Both the position numbers and the translations under genes were made by a program. A stretch of 64,000 bases of DNA from Pyropia yezoensis (lineage: Eukaryota; Rhodophyta; Bangiophyceae; Bangiales; Bangiaceae): NCBI GenBank assembly GCA_009829735.1, contig CM020618.1:24041346-24105345 (forward strand), in the 5' to 3' direction. Under the pieces are notes generated by a model. It saw only the letters and a program-made list of their open reading frames with translations, searched no databases and was not told the DNA's origin. Shown here piece by piece: positions 1-11,492 of the stretch; the first letter of the stretch is position 1; the number at the start of each line of letters is the position of its first letter.

Positions 1-1263
1 AGACAGATGTACTCCTCGCTGAGGCGTGGGGTGTACTGGCCCACGATGGTCGCCGATGTGTACGGCCACGTCTGTTAGTGCACAGACCGTGCCCGGAAGC
101 GCCTACACGAGCTTAAACAAACGTCTACGCTCAAGCTCTTCCCGGCCACCGAGCCATTTGCCAGCTTGGCAATGAACATTCTCGGTCCCCTTCCGGAGTC
201 CGAGGGAGGACACAAGTTTATACTTGTGATTGTGGACCTCTTTTCGAAGCTGACCCGCGCGGTTTCTATGCGGGAGACAACAGCGATTGCGGTCGCTTGG
301 CGTTCGTGAACGTCTAGATTGCCTCTTACGGCATTCCGGACTCGGTGTTGACCGATAACGATCCTCAGTTTGCGTCTGTTATTCTAAGGGGTCTTGTGAC
401 TCCTGGTTATCGTGTCTAAGTACTGGAAATTCTACCACCCCAAAACACACGTTCAATTGGAGCCTTATAACCGCACCGTGGTGCGGCAGCTCCATGTCTG
501 TGTCGCGGAGCACCCAAAGGAGTGGGATGAATACATCTCCCTCCTGACCACAGCGTATAATACGCCGGTGCCCACCAGCACGGGTCAAGCCCCGTTGCTA
601 TGTGTAAGCCCTCGGAGACTTCGAACCCTAGGGATTGAGCGTCCACCTAAGCTCCGACCTGAAAGGGAAAGGGAAGAGCTTGGGGACGATAAGGACTCCG
701 ACCCCTTAGGGGAAGCGTCACGATATGTCGGGGAGCTAAAGGGTATACTCCCCAAGGTGCGGAAGCACCTTAGAAAGGCACAAGAGGCCTACAAGAGAAA
801 CGTTGACGCGTCAGTGGCGGAAAAGAGTAAGGATCTCCACGTGGGAGACTGGATTCTCATGGCTTCCCACGCTCGGAAACGGTCCAGGTTGGCTCATAAG
901 AGCGTAGGACCATACATGGTCCTAAAAACCGACGGGCGTCGCTTTACCATCAAAAGCCCCGAAGGGATTCGTACGGTCAGTAGTGACTACATCATGCGGG
1001 CACCGGCACCCCAAGAGGGGCACCCCGCGCGGATGAGGGCTGAAGCCATTCGACAAAACTATGAAAACACGGCTCCTTCTAAGGGGAGCTTTGATGAGGC
1101 GGAGTATGTTTTTGAAACTTTTGTGGGACACCGCTATAAAGCGGATGGGTCCCTGGAGCTATGGGTCCGGTGGTTTGGGTACGGACCCGAAGGCGACACT
1201 TGGACGGTCTCCACGGGGCTGCCGGCTGAAGCCGTGGGGAAATATTGCAAGAGGAAAAAGTGA
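1..1263 (+). pseudogene. Ty3/gypsy integrase-chromodomain remnant (copy A)
   Basis: This is the 3' end of a chromovirus pol gene, entering from the left edge. Frame 1 reads integrase text (zinc-binding region, then the catalytic core with phrases such as FPATEPFAS and ILGPLPES) but carries a TAG at 76-78 and further breaks near 300-411. From 412 to 1263 the frame is open: the end of the core, the basic integrase C terminus (GPYMVLKTDGRRF), then a chromodomain-like tail with the WVRWFGYGPEGDTW pattern. It ends at TGA 1261-1263. The text matches the plus-strand pol at 22303-25153 closely, so both belong to one family. The copy is non-functional; the start is outside the window and the 412 position is only where the open frame resumes. 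Confidence 0.9.
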
Positions 1264-1267
1264 CCAA

Positions 1268-1283
1268 CTCGGGTTACTCCGAG
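1268..1283. promoter_or_regulatory. Short hairpin between convergent pol and antisense ORF (copy A)
   Basis: CTCGG (1268-1272), a six-base loop and CCGAG (1279-1283) form a 5-bp stem directly after the pol stop. The loop contains the TAA of the antisense ORF (1274-1276 on the minus strand). A matching stem (TCGGG/CCCGA) occurs at 25081-25094 in copy D. A role in 3'-end formation is only inferred. Confidence 0.35.
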
Positions 1284-2611
1284 TGGTATATTCTTTCATC
1301 ACGCAAAACCAAATGCCCCCGTAACTGGCACACTGAGGGGGCGACTAACTCCCTCTCCCACGTCACCGGGGCAACGGGGTAACCCGCCTTATTTCCCTGG
1401 GCCTCCGCCCGAGGCTGACCGCCTCCAGAAGGAGCGGTAGGGAGACGGGGGGCCCGACAAGAGATGCGGTCGGAACCCCAAACGGCCTCGTTGCTCGCCA
1501 GACGGCGAGCACGGTCGTCGGGAGTGTCTACCTCCCCCATCTCGGGGAAGAGCGAGGGGCCACGCTGGGCCAACTCGATTTCTGGGTTGGCCAACCGAGT
1601 CTCCGCGTCGACCCCTTTGCCATAAGGCAAAGGCGCTTCCCCAAGCCCCTCGAGGAGGAGGAGACTACCCTTGATAGGGCAGACCTCCTTCGACACTAAA
1701 ACGAGGCCACGACGCCCTCCCTGGTCCCGGAGAGTAGTCTCCGTAACCACATTCCTAAAACGACGAAGCAGACTTAGGGCTGCGTCGAAGAGGCCCGATA
1801 CGTCTACCCCGTTCGGCATGAAGTGGAGGGTGGCGTCGAGACCCATGAGAGCTTCTACCAACTCCCTACGGAGCAGCCACAGGTGGCCGTACTTCAGGAC
1901 TGACGTCAAGAAAACATCGGCCACCTCCACCAACCACGAGGTGGAAGCCATGGCGTTCTCCCGCACCCCACAAGGGGCACTAAAAAGGAGGCTTCCCCGA
2001 GTATGAAAATCATCGGGGAGTCGACACGCCATGCCTCGGGGGACCTCTAAAGAAGTCCACCAGCTGGGAACATGCGGGTAGAGACCCGCCCGTGAACGTG
2101 CAGGCACGTGGAAATGTTCCCGCTGCTCGCAGCTCACGAGTAGCCGGGTATTTTCCCGGATACGCCACTCGCTTAAAGAATCCCGGGTATAATACCCTGG
2201 GTTACCTCTTCCCAGATGGGGAAGGGGGCCAGGATGAAAGTGGAGGTCCAAACATGGTACATTCCCTTCGGGGGGAGGCCCCCGTATGGTTGCCTGGACC
2301 CCGAAGAGGAGGTCGATGTCAACCTTCCCCCGTTAAAAGGGAGGGTCAGGCGGGAGTAAGTCTGACAGGGCATAACCCGTATCATACAGCACCCGGATGT
2401 TGCGCCAAACATTGGCCAGGGACGTCACCCCTACGGATTGATACCGTGGGAAAACCAAGTTGTCCCCTCGGGGACAACCCGGCCCCCCGAACCGCTCCGC
2501 CTCGATGGCGTAGAGCGGGAGGCCCCTGTAGGAGTTTTCCCCGGCTTCGAGCGGGTGCGGCGAGTCCCTCGAGGAGTCGCCGTGGGGGGACCCCGCGCCA
2601 CTCACCTCCAT
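1274..2611 (-). pseudogene. Antisense accessory ORF of chromovirus copy A
   Basis: This minus-strand reading frame converges on pol and ends 10 bp from the pol stop. From the ATG at 2611 it runs 446 codons in one frame, interrupted by a single TAA at 2333-2335. The protein resembles those at 6522-8123 and 57835-55919. Shared landmarks are a W-W pair followed by (V/L)EVP (here WWTSLEVP), a G-x-LW segment (GHLWLLRR), and a [LY]-PY-x-x-GV motif (LPYGKGVD). I recognise no known domain. The N-terminal third is weaker in similarity. The position, 3' of integrase and antisense, is the same in all three copies, which marks it as a component of the element rather than a host gene. Function unknown. 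Confidence 0.7.
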
Positions 2612-3600
2612 GCTCCCCCCGTTATGGGGAGGAGCCTGTTGGATGGGCAGGGGAGGTCAATCCCCCGACGCCCGACGGGTCATGCTCCCGCTGCAATTCC
2701 TCCCTTGTGTCTGGGCAGGCCTCATGCAATTGCGCGATGGCCTGGGCCGGGCAGTGCGGGAGCAGCACGGATGGGGTACCGTGACTGCGGTTAATTGGGG
2801 GAGCCCGGGGCCTGGGCAGGGCGGTCAACGGGTAGAAGTGGACGGAGGGGAGCCGCCCAGTCGCCGGCGGCGGCGGTTGTGCCGCGGCGCGACAGGCGTC
2901 ACCCAGCCACGTCGGCTGGGCTGCCCGGGGAGGGCCCCCCGGGGGGGGGGGGGGAGGTTGACCGAAGGGTCAACCGAGGCGATGGGCTGGTGGGAGGGTC
3001 AGGTGGAGCAGACACAGACGGCGGGGATGGCGGGCAGCAATACACACCATCTTTACTACACCGACTTACCCCCACTCAACAGGTTATGGGCCCAGAGCCC
3101 CCGGATGGTACTAGCTACACCCCCCTGGAGCCCTTTGTGACGCGGCCTGACAGGCGGACGGCGGGTTTGGGCGCCGACGACAACGAGCTGGCGAGGGCAA
3201 CAGACGGAGCTGCAGCGCCGGCGAGCCAAGGAGAGTAGGCGACAGACGGCGCTGCAGCACCGGTGAGCCAGCAAGCCGGACCCCCGCCAACCGCTTCGTG
3301 CGGCGGTGCGGACGACCGCGGACGCCAACAGACGCCGGCAAAGACGGCGGTGACGGCAGAGGCGCGACAGACCTTCACCGTCACGAGGACGATGGGGACG
3401 GAAGGGGAGCAGGCGACCATCTTCGCCACGAGGATGGCCGCGAAGGACCGGGGCGAGTACGCGATCACGGCTACCCACGTCGACAGCGTACTGGTCGGGG
3501 TCACCGAGGAGTGCGACAGAGGCGCCCCCCGCACGCTCCCGGCAGGCGCGACCGAGGGAGCCGGGGCGGGCAAGGAGCGGAGGACGGGCCGACGTACCAG
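2612..3600. other. Non-coding spacer with G homopolymer
   Basis: No gene is supported here. The stretch is GC-rich and contains a long G run at about 2939-2954, close to where a polypurine tract and 3' LTR of copy A might be expected, but I could not define an LTR. The right half is the probable untranslated leader of the copia relic that follows. Confidence 0.5.
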
Positions 3601-4888
3601 ATGGCGGCAAGGATGGACGCGGCGATGAAGATTACGAAGTTTGGCGAAGACAACCACTTAACCTGGCTCGGTGATATCGAGCAAGTACTGAAGATTAAGG
3701 ACTGCTGGGAAGCGGTAGAGGGCGATCCACCCACGGCGATCCCTTTGCAGCTGGCGGCTCCGGGGGGGAGGCCCACCAAGGCAGACCTGATGCTGACGCT
3801 GGACACCGCGGAGACGACGGCGGAGGCCAAGGTTATCATCCGGAAGCAGCTGCGCGCGCTGGAGTGGCGGCGCAAGGACGAGGTTGCCAAGGCCCTCATG
3901 CACCTCCACGTGAAGACTACTTACCACGCCACGTTCGGCCTGGTTGACACGGCGCGGGGGGTACGGTTGCAGCTGTAGTTGGCGTTTCGGTCGCGTGGTT
4001 TGGCGCGGGCAATGGACATGCGCAGGAAGCTGGCCAGCATCCGCAAGGAGGCGGCCGAGGGGATGACCGAGTACATCAACCGGGGCAGTATGATCTGCTA
4101 CGAGATGCGGCTGCTGGGACAAGAGCCGCAGAATATCGACTTGGTGGCCGCCGCCCTCGCCGGGCTCCCGGACAAGTACGACACGACTGGAACTGCTGGA
4201 GCTGATGGAGCTCACGTCGCTGAGCGGCGTCACGGAGCGGCTCATCGCGGCGAAGGTGAAGCAGAGGCGGACGGAGCGGGGATCCGGGCCGGAGCCGGTG
4301 GCGCTCGCGGCCGCGACGACGGCCGTCGCCCCGCGGGCCTCAGTGCAGCAGCAACCACGGCCAATCGCAGAACACGGGGACAGACGGCAGTGCTACGCCT
4401 GTGGCCACATCGGCCATATGCGACGCGACTGCCCCACCAACTTCTACCGGCGCCAGCGCAACGACGGCTACCGCGGGGCTGTGCCGGGCGAGCGACGCGC
4501 GTGGACTCCTCATCACGGGGGACAGGGACGACAATTCGAGGGGCGACGCCTCGGGTTGGTTTATCAAGACCAACCCCCGGAACCGTGACGACGGCCACCC
4601 TGGCGGACATGCGCACGCACGCCTACACTCTCCGCCGACGCGCTATCGTGAACGAAACCGTTACGAAGGAGCGGACAGGCAGCACAAGCGCCGCGCTTGG
4701 CCCCCCCCTTCGCGGGCAGGGAAGTGGGTCGGTCCTGGAGGGAGAGGACCTCTGGCAGGAGGACTTGCCATGGCGACCATTCGGACAGCAGCCAACGTCA
4801 CGTCGGGCGAGTGCCAGGTAAGTGGGGCCGACTGGATCATCGACAGCGGGCCAGCCACCACATGACGGACGACCCGCCCACCCTCACA
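3601..4888 (+). pseudogene. Ty1/copia gag-protease remnant
   Basis: From the ATG at 3601 the reading resembles copia-type Gag: KFGEDNHLTWLGDIEQVL at the start, then a later helical segment with EGMTEYINRG. An in-frame TAG at 3976-3978 and a frameshift near 4188 break it. The second frame continues to a CCHC zinc knuckle (CYACGHIGHMRRDC, about 4392-4433). Near 4830-4880 the copia protease signature WIIDSG is followed, one base out of frame, by ASHHMTDD. The element stops at about 4888 where satellite DNA begins; integrase and reverse transcriptase are absent. Family assignment rests on the order gag, zinc knuckle, then the DSGA-SHHM protease motif. Confidence 0.75.
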
Positions 4889-5714
4889 GGCAGGGCGCAC
4901 GCCCCCGACCGTGTAGGGCGCCAACCGTGCCGCTGCAGGACGCAAGTGTGGCGCGTAACCATGGACATAAATACAAACATTCATACCGCCAAGCCGCGGT
5001 TACCCACAGCCGCCCTCCGCGTCGTCCACATCGCGCATCCAAAAAGCACGTCCAGGGGTCAAATTGGGCCACCACCCGCATCGGGGACGTTGCGCATGGC
5101 TGGGACGCGCTACTTCCGCACGGAAAGCTGGGAACAAGTGTACTCATTCCATCCCGCACGCGTGCGTCAGCTGGAACACTCGTCCGTTGCCCACACCAGC
5201 CGGGGCATCCGTGGACCCGCGGGGGCGTCATGGCGCCCCCGACCGTGTAGGGCGCCAACCGTGCCGCTCCAGGACGCAAGTGTGGCGCGTAAACTTGGAC
5301 ATAAATACAAACATTCATACCGCCAAGCCGCGGTTACCCACTGCCGCCCTCCGCGTCGTCCATGTCGCGCATCCAAAAAGCACCTCCAGGGGTCAAATTG
5401 GGCCACCACCCGCATCGGGGACGTTGCGCATGGCTGGGACGCGCTACTTCCGCACGGAAAGTTGGGAACCAATGTACTCATTCCATCACGCTTTCGTGCG
5501 TCAGCTGGAGCACTCGCCCGTTCCCCACACTGGCCCGGGTGTCTATGCGCCCCCAGGGGCGTGATGACGCCTCCGACCGTGTAGGGCGCCAACCGTGCCG
5601 CTGCAGGACGCAAGTGTGGCGCGTAACCTTGGACTAAAATACGAAAATTCAAAGCGCCAAGGCGCGGTCACCTACTGCCGCTCTCCGCGTCGTCCACGTC
5701 GCGCATCCAAAAAG
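4889..5714. repeat. 334-bp satellite, left block
   Basis: About two and a half tandem monomers. The landmark GACCGTGTAGGG starts at 4907, 5241 and 5575, a period of 334 bp. The block is cut at 5714 by the insertion of retroelement B and continues at 15031. The many open frames in it are by-products of GC-rich repetition, not genes. Confidence 0.92.
5710..5714. repeat. Target-site duplication of element B, left copy
   Basis: AAAAG immediately left of the LTR; the same five bases follow the other LTR at 15031-15035. The sequence lies inside a satellite monomer, so the empty site is known from neighbouring monomers. Confidence 0.9.
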
Positions 5715-6183
5715 TGGGGCAAAAACCTCTCGCACACACGGCACCCAAGTTGGGGCGGTGTACAAGGGCTGCCTCCCGTGTCGGGGGAACCGGAAGAAGT
5801 GCAAGTCGCACACACTCTATCCCTGTTGTGGGGCAATCCCCCCACTGACAAACAAGAAGATGGTGTGTGGTCCAACAGTTTCTTGTTCGGGACGGGGACG
5901 CAGGGCCAAGCCCCGCTGTCCCTCCCCTTACCTCCCCAGGGTCCCCTCAGAATCTCGTCACTCAGAATCTCCCACTCCAGCACCTGCCCACCGGGCCACA
6001 CGAAAATTCAAGACGATAAATGCAGAAAACCCTCAAATCCAAGTTGGATTTATTACTAAGCTATCTATCCCAAACTTGGGGAATATAGACCCAAATGCAG
6101 GGGGAGGAACGGATCAGGCTAGTGGCCTGCCGCCCCTTGCATGGCACGTGTTGCTTCCCTACCTGGGGGTCAATACTGCCACA
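5715..6183 (-). repeat. 3' LTR of element B
   Basis: Direct copy of 14562-15030; 469 bp. In element orientation it begins TGTGGCAG at 6183 and ends at 5715. Confidence 0.95.
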
Positions 6184-6184
6184 A

Positions 6185-6197
6185 TCCCCTCTCCTCA
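6185..6197 (-). promoter_or_regulatory. Polypurine tract of element B
   Basis: On the minus strand GAGGAGAGGGGA lies just outside the 3' LTR, separated by one T. This is the expected place and composition of the plus-strand DNA primer of an LTR retrotransposon. Confidence 0.75.
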
Positions 6198-6521
6198 GTT
6201 CCGACGGACCCGGTCGGCCCTGTGAGGGGGTGCGTAAACGCACGTCTCGGCGTTGGGGGCGCGACTTGCTGTCCCCCCTTGAGTACGTAACGTGGATGTG
6301 GAGGCGGTCACGTTGACCGCCCCTCTCCTCAAGCTTGCCGACTTGGCAGTTTGCTGTCCCCGGTTCACACTTCACCTTTACCCCCATCTCCTCTTCACCT
6401 TCCACTGGGCCGCCCCACGCTGGGGAGGCCACCCGTCTACCCACGATCCGAGTCCCCCTCAACTCGAGGCGGGTCTCGTGCCGCTGTAGCCAGAGCGTCT
6501 CTCCCCAACTTGGGGAGAGCC

Positions 6522-8123
6522 ATGGCGACCCCGGGGGCGGAGACGGACTCCCTCGATGAACGTATGGAGGACACCCCCTGCGGTGCGGCGCCCGCCGGGA
6601 CTTCCGGCGGGGGCTCCGCGGTTACTCCGGGGGATGGGACTCCCGCGTGACCCGGCTTTGGGTTGACGGCGGGATCTTCCCCGGAGGCGGGTCAAGTTGT
6701 CCCGCGTGAGGCCTTGGGGCGGTGGTTTTACCCCGCTTGGCCTCTGTATGAGGAGGGGTTGACTGTTCTTCGCTGTGGCCGACTTGGCGCAGCGATGGGT
6801 CGGGTATGGGACCGCCTACGGGACAAGTATCCCCGTAGGGTCCGGTTCCCTGCCGGCTTCATGACGGACCAGTTTGCCTTCCAGGACGATGAGGAGGTCG
6901 AGGACGGACAGCGGGCCAAGGCCATGATGGACTGCGGGGGAACTATCCCGGGTCCCGGCGACTTGCCGACCTTTACTTGGGACGCGGTCGCAACTCGCCC
7001 CCCGTACCTTCACGAGGCCGATCCGCACACTCATCACTTTGATGTGCGGATGAAGAAAGACTTCCGGCGAGGTCCCTACATGGTGACCTCGGCTCAACTT
7101 GAGTTTTCGCAGCAGTCTGCTGCCAGTAAAGAGCAGTACTACCCGAAGATGCCCGAGTGGTGGCCTCAAGTTGAGGTCCCCTACGGGTTCCCGGCGTTGC
7201 TGCCACGGTTGCTCGACCACTTCGGCTCCGTCATGCTGACGCCTAGCCCGGATCATCTTGTGTGGGTCATGTTAGCCACCCAGTGGCTCCTCGAGGTCAT
7301 GTCGACCTGAGTGTCCTGTGTCCATCGGCGGGGGATGCTTTGGCATCTCCCCCTCCGGATTATCCAAGGTTTGGAACAGCTCACCCCTCAGCTAGTTGCT
7401 GAGGGGTGCTCATCAGGACAACTCACTCTACTTGAGGAGATGCTTCGCCCCCACAAGTCTATCGAGTGGGAGAGCATTGAGCACAAGTTGCGCCGCCCCA
7501 CTCGTGGGCCCAAGGACGGTGGCGCACTTCGCCAGTTCGCATGGGTCGCTCGTGAACTGCACGACGGCCGTGTGGTGCTACGAGAGTGGTGGGGCATCGC
7601 GGACTACCCGTATGCCCCGGGGGTGGATCGCCACACTGCGCCACCCCCGCACAAGGCCATAGTTATGGCCGTGCCCTTACATGATGACCACATGACTCAA
7701 CCCACTGCGGGGGCCCCAAGTCGGGGTCGCAGTTACACCCGACCACCGCCACCTCGGCGTGACCCTCTGCTTCCAACTGTCCCCTACAAGCCGCACGGGG
7801 ACATCCCTATTAGCGTGGACGTTGAGTCGTCCACCCCGGTGTCCCCCAACTTGAGGGCCACCCTTCTGACGGTATACCCCAAGTTGGTGTTACCGCCCAC
7901 GCCTCTGACCTCGGACATGATGATCACCACGTTGGTGCGCACCATTTCCTGGTTGGCCACGTCGACCGCAACCCTGCAAGCTTCCGCGACTCCTCAACTT
8001 GAGGAGCGCGTTCGTACTGCAGTGGCGACCGCGAAGTGCGAGTCGGTGGCGGAGTTTATGACGGCCGAGTTGGCTCGCATTGGGGCTATTATGCCCCAGC
8101 CAGCCCCACTTGGGCGTGGCTAA
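6522..8123 (+). pseudogene. Antisense accessory ORF of chromovirus copy B
   Basis: It lies between integrase and the 3' LTR, opposite to gag-pol. ATG 6522 is in a good initiation context (gagccATGg). The frame runs about 533 codons to TAA 8121-8123, broken only by in-frame TGA at 6648-6650 and 7308-7310. It shares WWPQVEVP, GMLWHLPL and YPYAPGVD with the equivalent motifs in copies A and E. After the conserved central part come a Pro-rich linker and a C-terminal probably helical segment. No catalytic motif or known family is recognised. Because three diverged elements keep this protein at one site, I take it as a real accessory gene decayed in this copy. An SR-rich open frame follows at 8190-8477 and might be an exon or shifted tail. 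Confidence 0.75.
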
Positions 8124-8566
8124 CGTCGTGCGAGCCGGGCATACTCGCCTCCTCGCCGTCGTCGCCGACGCTCCCGACGCTCTCCCTCCGTGTCGGAAGA
8201 CGAGTTGTCGTACTCCGTCTCGGAGTCCCCTCCTCCGTCAGAGTCGGATTCGGTCCGGCGTCTGCGTCGCCAACTTGCGCGCAAGACTAAGCAGAAGAGC
8301 AGCTGCGGTCGTCGCCACTTGCGCGACCGTGAGGGGCGAGACGGTTCCGACTTGGAGCCCCGACTGGTGGGGAGCGTTATCGCCGTAGGTCTCGCCGCTC
8401 GCCTCCACGTGAGGGCGAGGGCCGTGGGGTTCGAGAGTCTAGCATGCATGCCTAGTTGGCAGCTGCCTTTTTTGTGAGAGTGTGAGGGTTAGGGCTGTAC
8501 TGAAAAGCCACTCTGCGTACCACTTCGACTTGAAGCACTCTCTTGGCATTGTTACTCGGCCTTCCC
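8124..8566. other. Spacer between convergent accessory ORF and pol (copy B)
   Basis: Contains an Arg/Ser-rich open stretch on the plus strand (8190-8477) that could be a frameshifted tail of the accessory ORF. Otherwise nothing recognised. Confidence 0.4.
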
Positions 8567-10130
8567 TCATGTTGAGGGGGGGCTGTTAGGGTCTATCTCA
8601 TTGCGGGCACAGTATGCCCGGACCTTCTCAGCGGGAAGGTTCTCCACATATTCCCACGTATCATCCTTGGCTTTGTAGCCGAACCAACGCACCCTCAACA
8701 TGAGGCGGTTAGTGTCCTCATCCCAGCCGTGGTCGATGAAATTATCGAACACGTACTCCTGCGGGCCCTGTTTGGCCGCAGGCAGTGAGGGGAGGCGCCA
8801 CGCTTCCAACGCACGCGCCCAAGCTGGGTCGCCTGCAGGCGGTGGTGCAACTTTGACCACGTCCTGTCCGTTCACTGTGCGGACCCCATCGTCACTTTCG
8901 ATGGTGAAGCGCCGCCCATCAGTACGAAGGACCTGGTACGGCCCCTTCGTCTGGAATACCAACTCACCCCCAGTAGGGGTGTGTGAGTGAACCAGCACCC
9001 AGTCACCCTGCTCGGGGACATGCTTAGCATTGCGCACCTTTTTGTCAAAGGTACGCTTGTAGCGCTTTTGTGCTTTGTCCATCTCAGCCCTGACTTGAGG
9101 GATGAGGTGTTCCAGCCTAGCAGCGAACTCCGCCTTACTCTCAGTAGGAGTAGGCGTACTGCCACTATCCTCCCTAGTTGGGAGCGACCGCCGCACGGCA
9201 ATAGACCGCACACGACGGGGGGTCACAAAAGCGAGGGGTACTTCCCCGGTAGATGAGTGAACCTGCGAATTGTAGGCAGTAGTAAGGATAGACATGTATT
9301 GGTCCCACGTCTTCACGTGCTCACTCACATAGTGGCGCAGCTGCCGAACAATAGTTTTGTTGAAACGCTCCACCTGCCCATTAGTTTGTGGGTGGTAGGG
9401 GGTGGCATAGTATGCCTTAACCCCCAACATGTCCAGCACTCCCTGAAACAGTACAGACGCAAATTGCGGTCCATTGTCCGATAGTGTACTATCCGGAATG
9501 CCATACGCGGCAACCCAGTGATCTAGGAAGGCTGACACGACCGACATGGCCGTGATCTCTGCCAGTGGGATCGCTCGCGTAAGTTTCGTGAAGCGGTCAC
9601 AGATAACCAGGAGGTACTGGTTGCCCTCCTTGGTCACTGGCAGTTGCCCAAGGATGTCCATTGCCAACGCGGCAAAGGGCTCCTTGGCCGGGAACAATAG
9701 CATAGCCGTAGTAGGCCGCCGTTCCATCAGGCGGTTCTGCGCACAACTTGTCCAGACAGCCACCCAACTGTAGATGTCCACCACCATGGACGGCCAGTAG
9801 TACCTGGTCGTCAGGGTCTGGTACAGCTTACTAGACCCCAGGTGTCCACCTGTGGGAGCGTTATGCTCCCTCTCAAGGATACTGTCCCTGAGGGATGCGG
9901 GGACGACAAGTTGTTCGGTCCCCTGGAATAACCCCCTCCTCATGAGGAGGCCATCGTCTCCCAAGAAGAACCGCGTCTCCGCCACTGTATCCAGTGTATC
10001 CCTCTGCGACTTGCAGAAGGGATCCTCGGCCTGGGCCTTCACCACCTCGTCCAGGGACAGGGGCAAGTACTTCTTGTTCCCTGGCGCCTCGGGCTCTAAC
10101 ACCTGACCCGAGCGCGTGACTACCCCCCAC
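8567..10130 (-). pseudogene. Integrase with C-terminal chromodomain (copy B)
   Basis: The integrase part of pol. N-terminal H-H-C-C zinc region (EREHNAPTGGHLGSSKLYQT, then WTSCAQNRL, so one Cys looks replaced), then the DDE core: D in LAMDILGQLP, D in LSDNGPQFAS, E in NGQVERFN. A basic C-terminal domain (GPYQVLRTDGRRF) leads to a chromodomain-like end (LRVRWFGYKAKDDTW...LPAEKV), stop TGA at 8567-8569. Such tails target chromoviral integrases to chromatin (family knowledge). The frame joins the upstream RT-RNase H frame only after a one-base change in the G run near 10130; intact catalytic residues suggest recent decay. Confidence 0.88.
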
Positions 10131-11492
10131 GATGGGGATGTCCTCATCGACTGGGTTAGTGTCCAGCCCCTCGGTAGGTACCCGAGAAAGGCAGTCGGCA
10201 AGGGCATGTTGCCTGCCACGTCGGTACTCAATATCAAAGTTGAAGGGTGCCAGTCGCACCCTCCACCGGATGAGACGAGTGTTCGTACAATCCTTCTTAA
10301 AGATGAACTGCAACGCGCGGTGCTCACAGCGGATGAGGAACTTCTCACCCTCTAGGTAGTGACGAAGTGACGTCACCGCCCACACCACTGCGAGTCCTTG
10401 CAACTCGGTGACTCCGTAGTTCTTCTTGGCCGAGTTCAGCCCCTTGCTGAAGTATCCCACCGGCAAGTACTCCTGGTCCGGCTGCTGCTGAAGCAACACA
10501 CAACCAAGTTGGTCGTAGCTAGCGTCCACATCCAGGATGTAGTGGCCTCCCAACCTGGGAATAGCCAGGATAGGGGGCCTCAGCAGAAGGTCCCGAAGAG
10601 TCTCAAAGGATTCCTGCTCCACCCGACTTGGGGGAGGCAGGTTCTTCGGTAGCGTTGAGCTCACTAACTCATTCAACGGCTTCGCCACCTTGGCGAAGCC
10701 CTTGGTGAAACGTCGGTACACGTTACACATCCCGAGGAAGCTCCTCATCTGGGTCTGGGTCCGGGGGTACTGAGCCTCACGGATGGCCCACAAGTTCTTC
10801 TCGTTGACACCGAGACGCCCCGGACGGACAACATGTCCCAAGTATTCGACCTCCTGAGTGAAGAGGTGGCACTTACTCGCCTTCAGTGACACACCGGCGT
10901 CAGCAAGTGGCTTGAACACCTGGCCAAGATGGCCAATGTGTTCCTCCGGACTTCGGGAGAACACAATGACATCGTCTAGGTACACGAGACAGATCTGCCA
11001 CCGTACTCCGGCCAGAATCATGTCCATAGCGCGCTGGAAAGTTGCCGGCGCGTTGCACAGTCCACACGGTAGGCGCTTGCACTGGTAGGTACCACAGTGA
11101 CAGGTAAAGGTAGTTTTATGCCTGTCTTCCGGGGCAATGGGGATTTGCCAGTACCCCGCGTTACAGTCCAGAGTAGAGAACACGGTTGCCTCCCCCAGAG
11201 AGTCCGGATCGTCGTCCATCCTAGGTAGGGGATAAGTGTCCTTCACCGTGCTCTCGTTGAGCTTACGGTAGTCGATACAGAACCGGGGGGTCCCATCAAC
11301 TTTGGGGACGATAACCACCGGACTCGCGCACTCGGCGTTACTGGCCTCGATCACATCGAGGGCCTCCATGCGAGCAACTTGCTCCTTAACGAGGGCCCTT
11401 GAACGGGGTCCTCCTCTATACGGTTTTTGGCGTATAGGGGGTGCACCGGGCTTCAACTCGATCCGGTGTTGGGTGGCTCTCATGAGTCCCAA
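10131..11492 (-). pseudogene. Reverse transcriptase and RNase H (copy B)
   Basis: Open for the whole domain pair. RT shows FCIDYRKLNEST, the GYWQIPI segment, LPCGLCNAPATFQRAMD and the intact catalytic YLDD box (about 10970-10985). The thumb/connection carries YLGHVVRPGRL and FLGMCNVYRRF. RNase H follows with DVDASYDQLG, the TELQGLAVVWA segment and a late D (ALADCLSR). It is separated from protease by an in-frame TAA at 11493-11495, so pol cannot be read through in this copy without suppression. Confidence 0.92.

Noticed and set aside
2251..2333. Frameshift in the antisense ORF of copy A
   Set aside because: The two parts are in the same frame; the only break is the TAA at 2333-2335.
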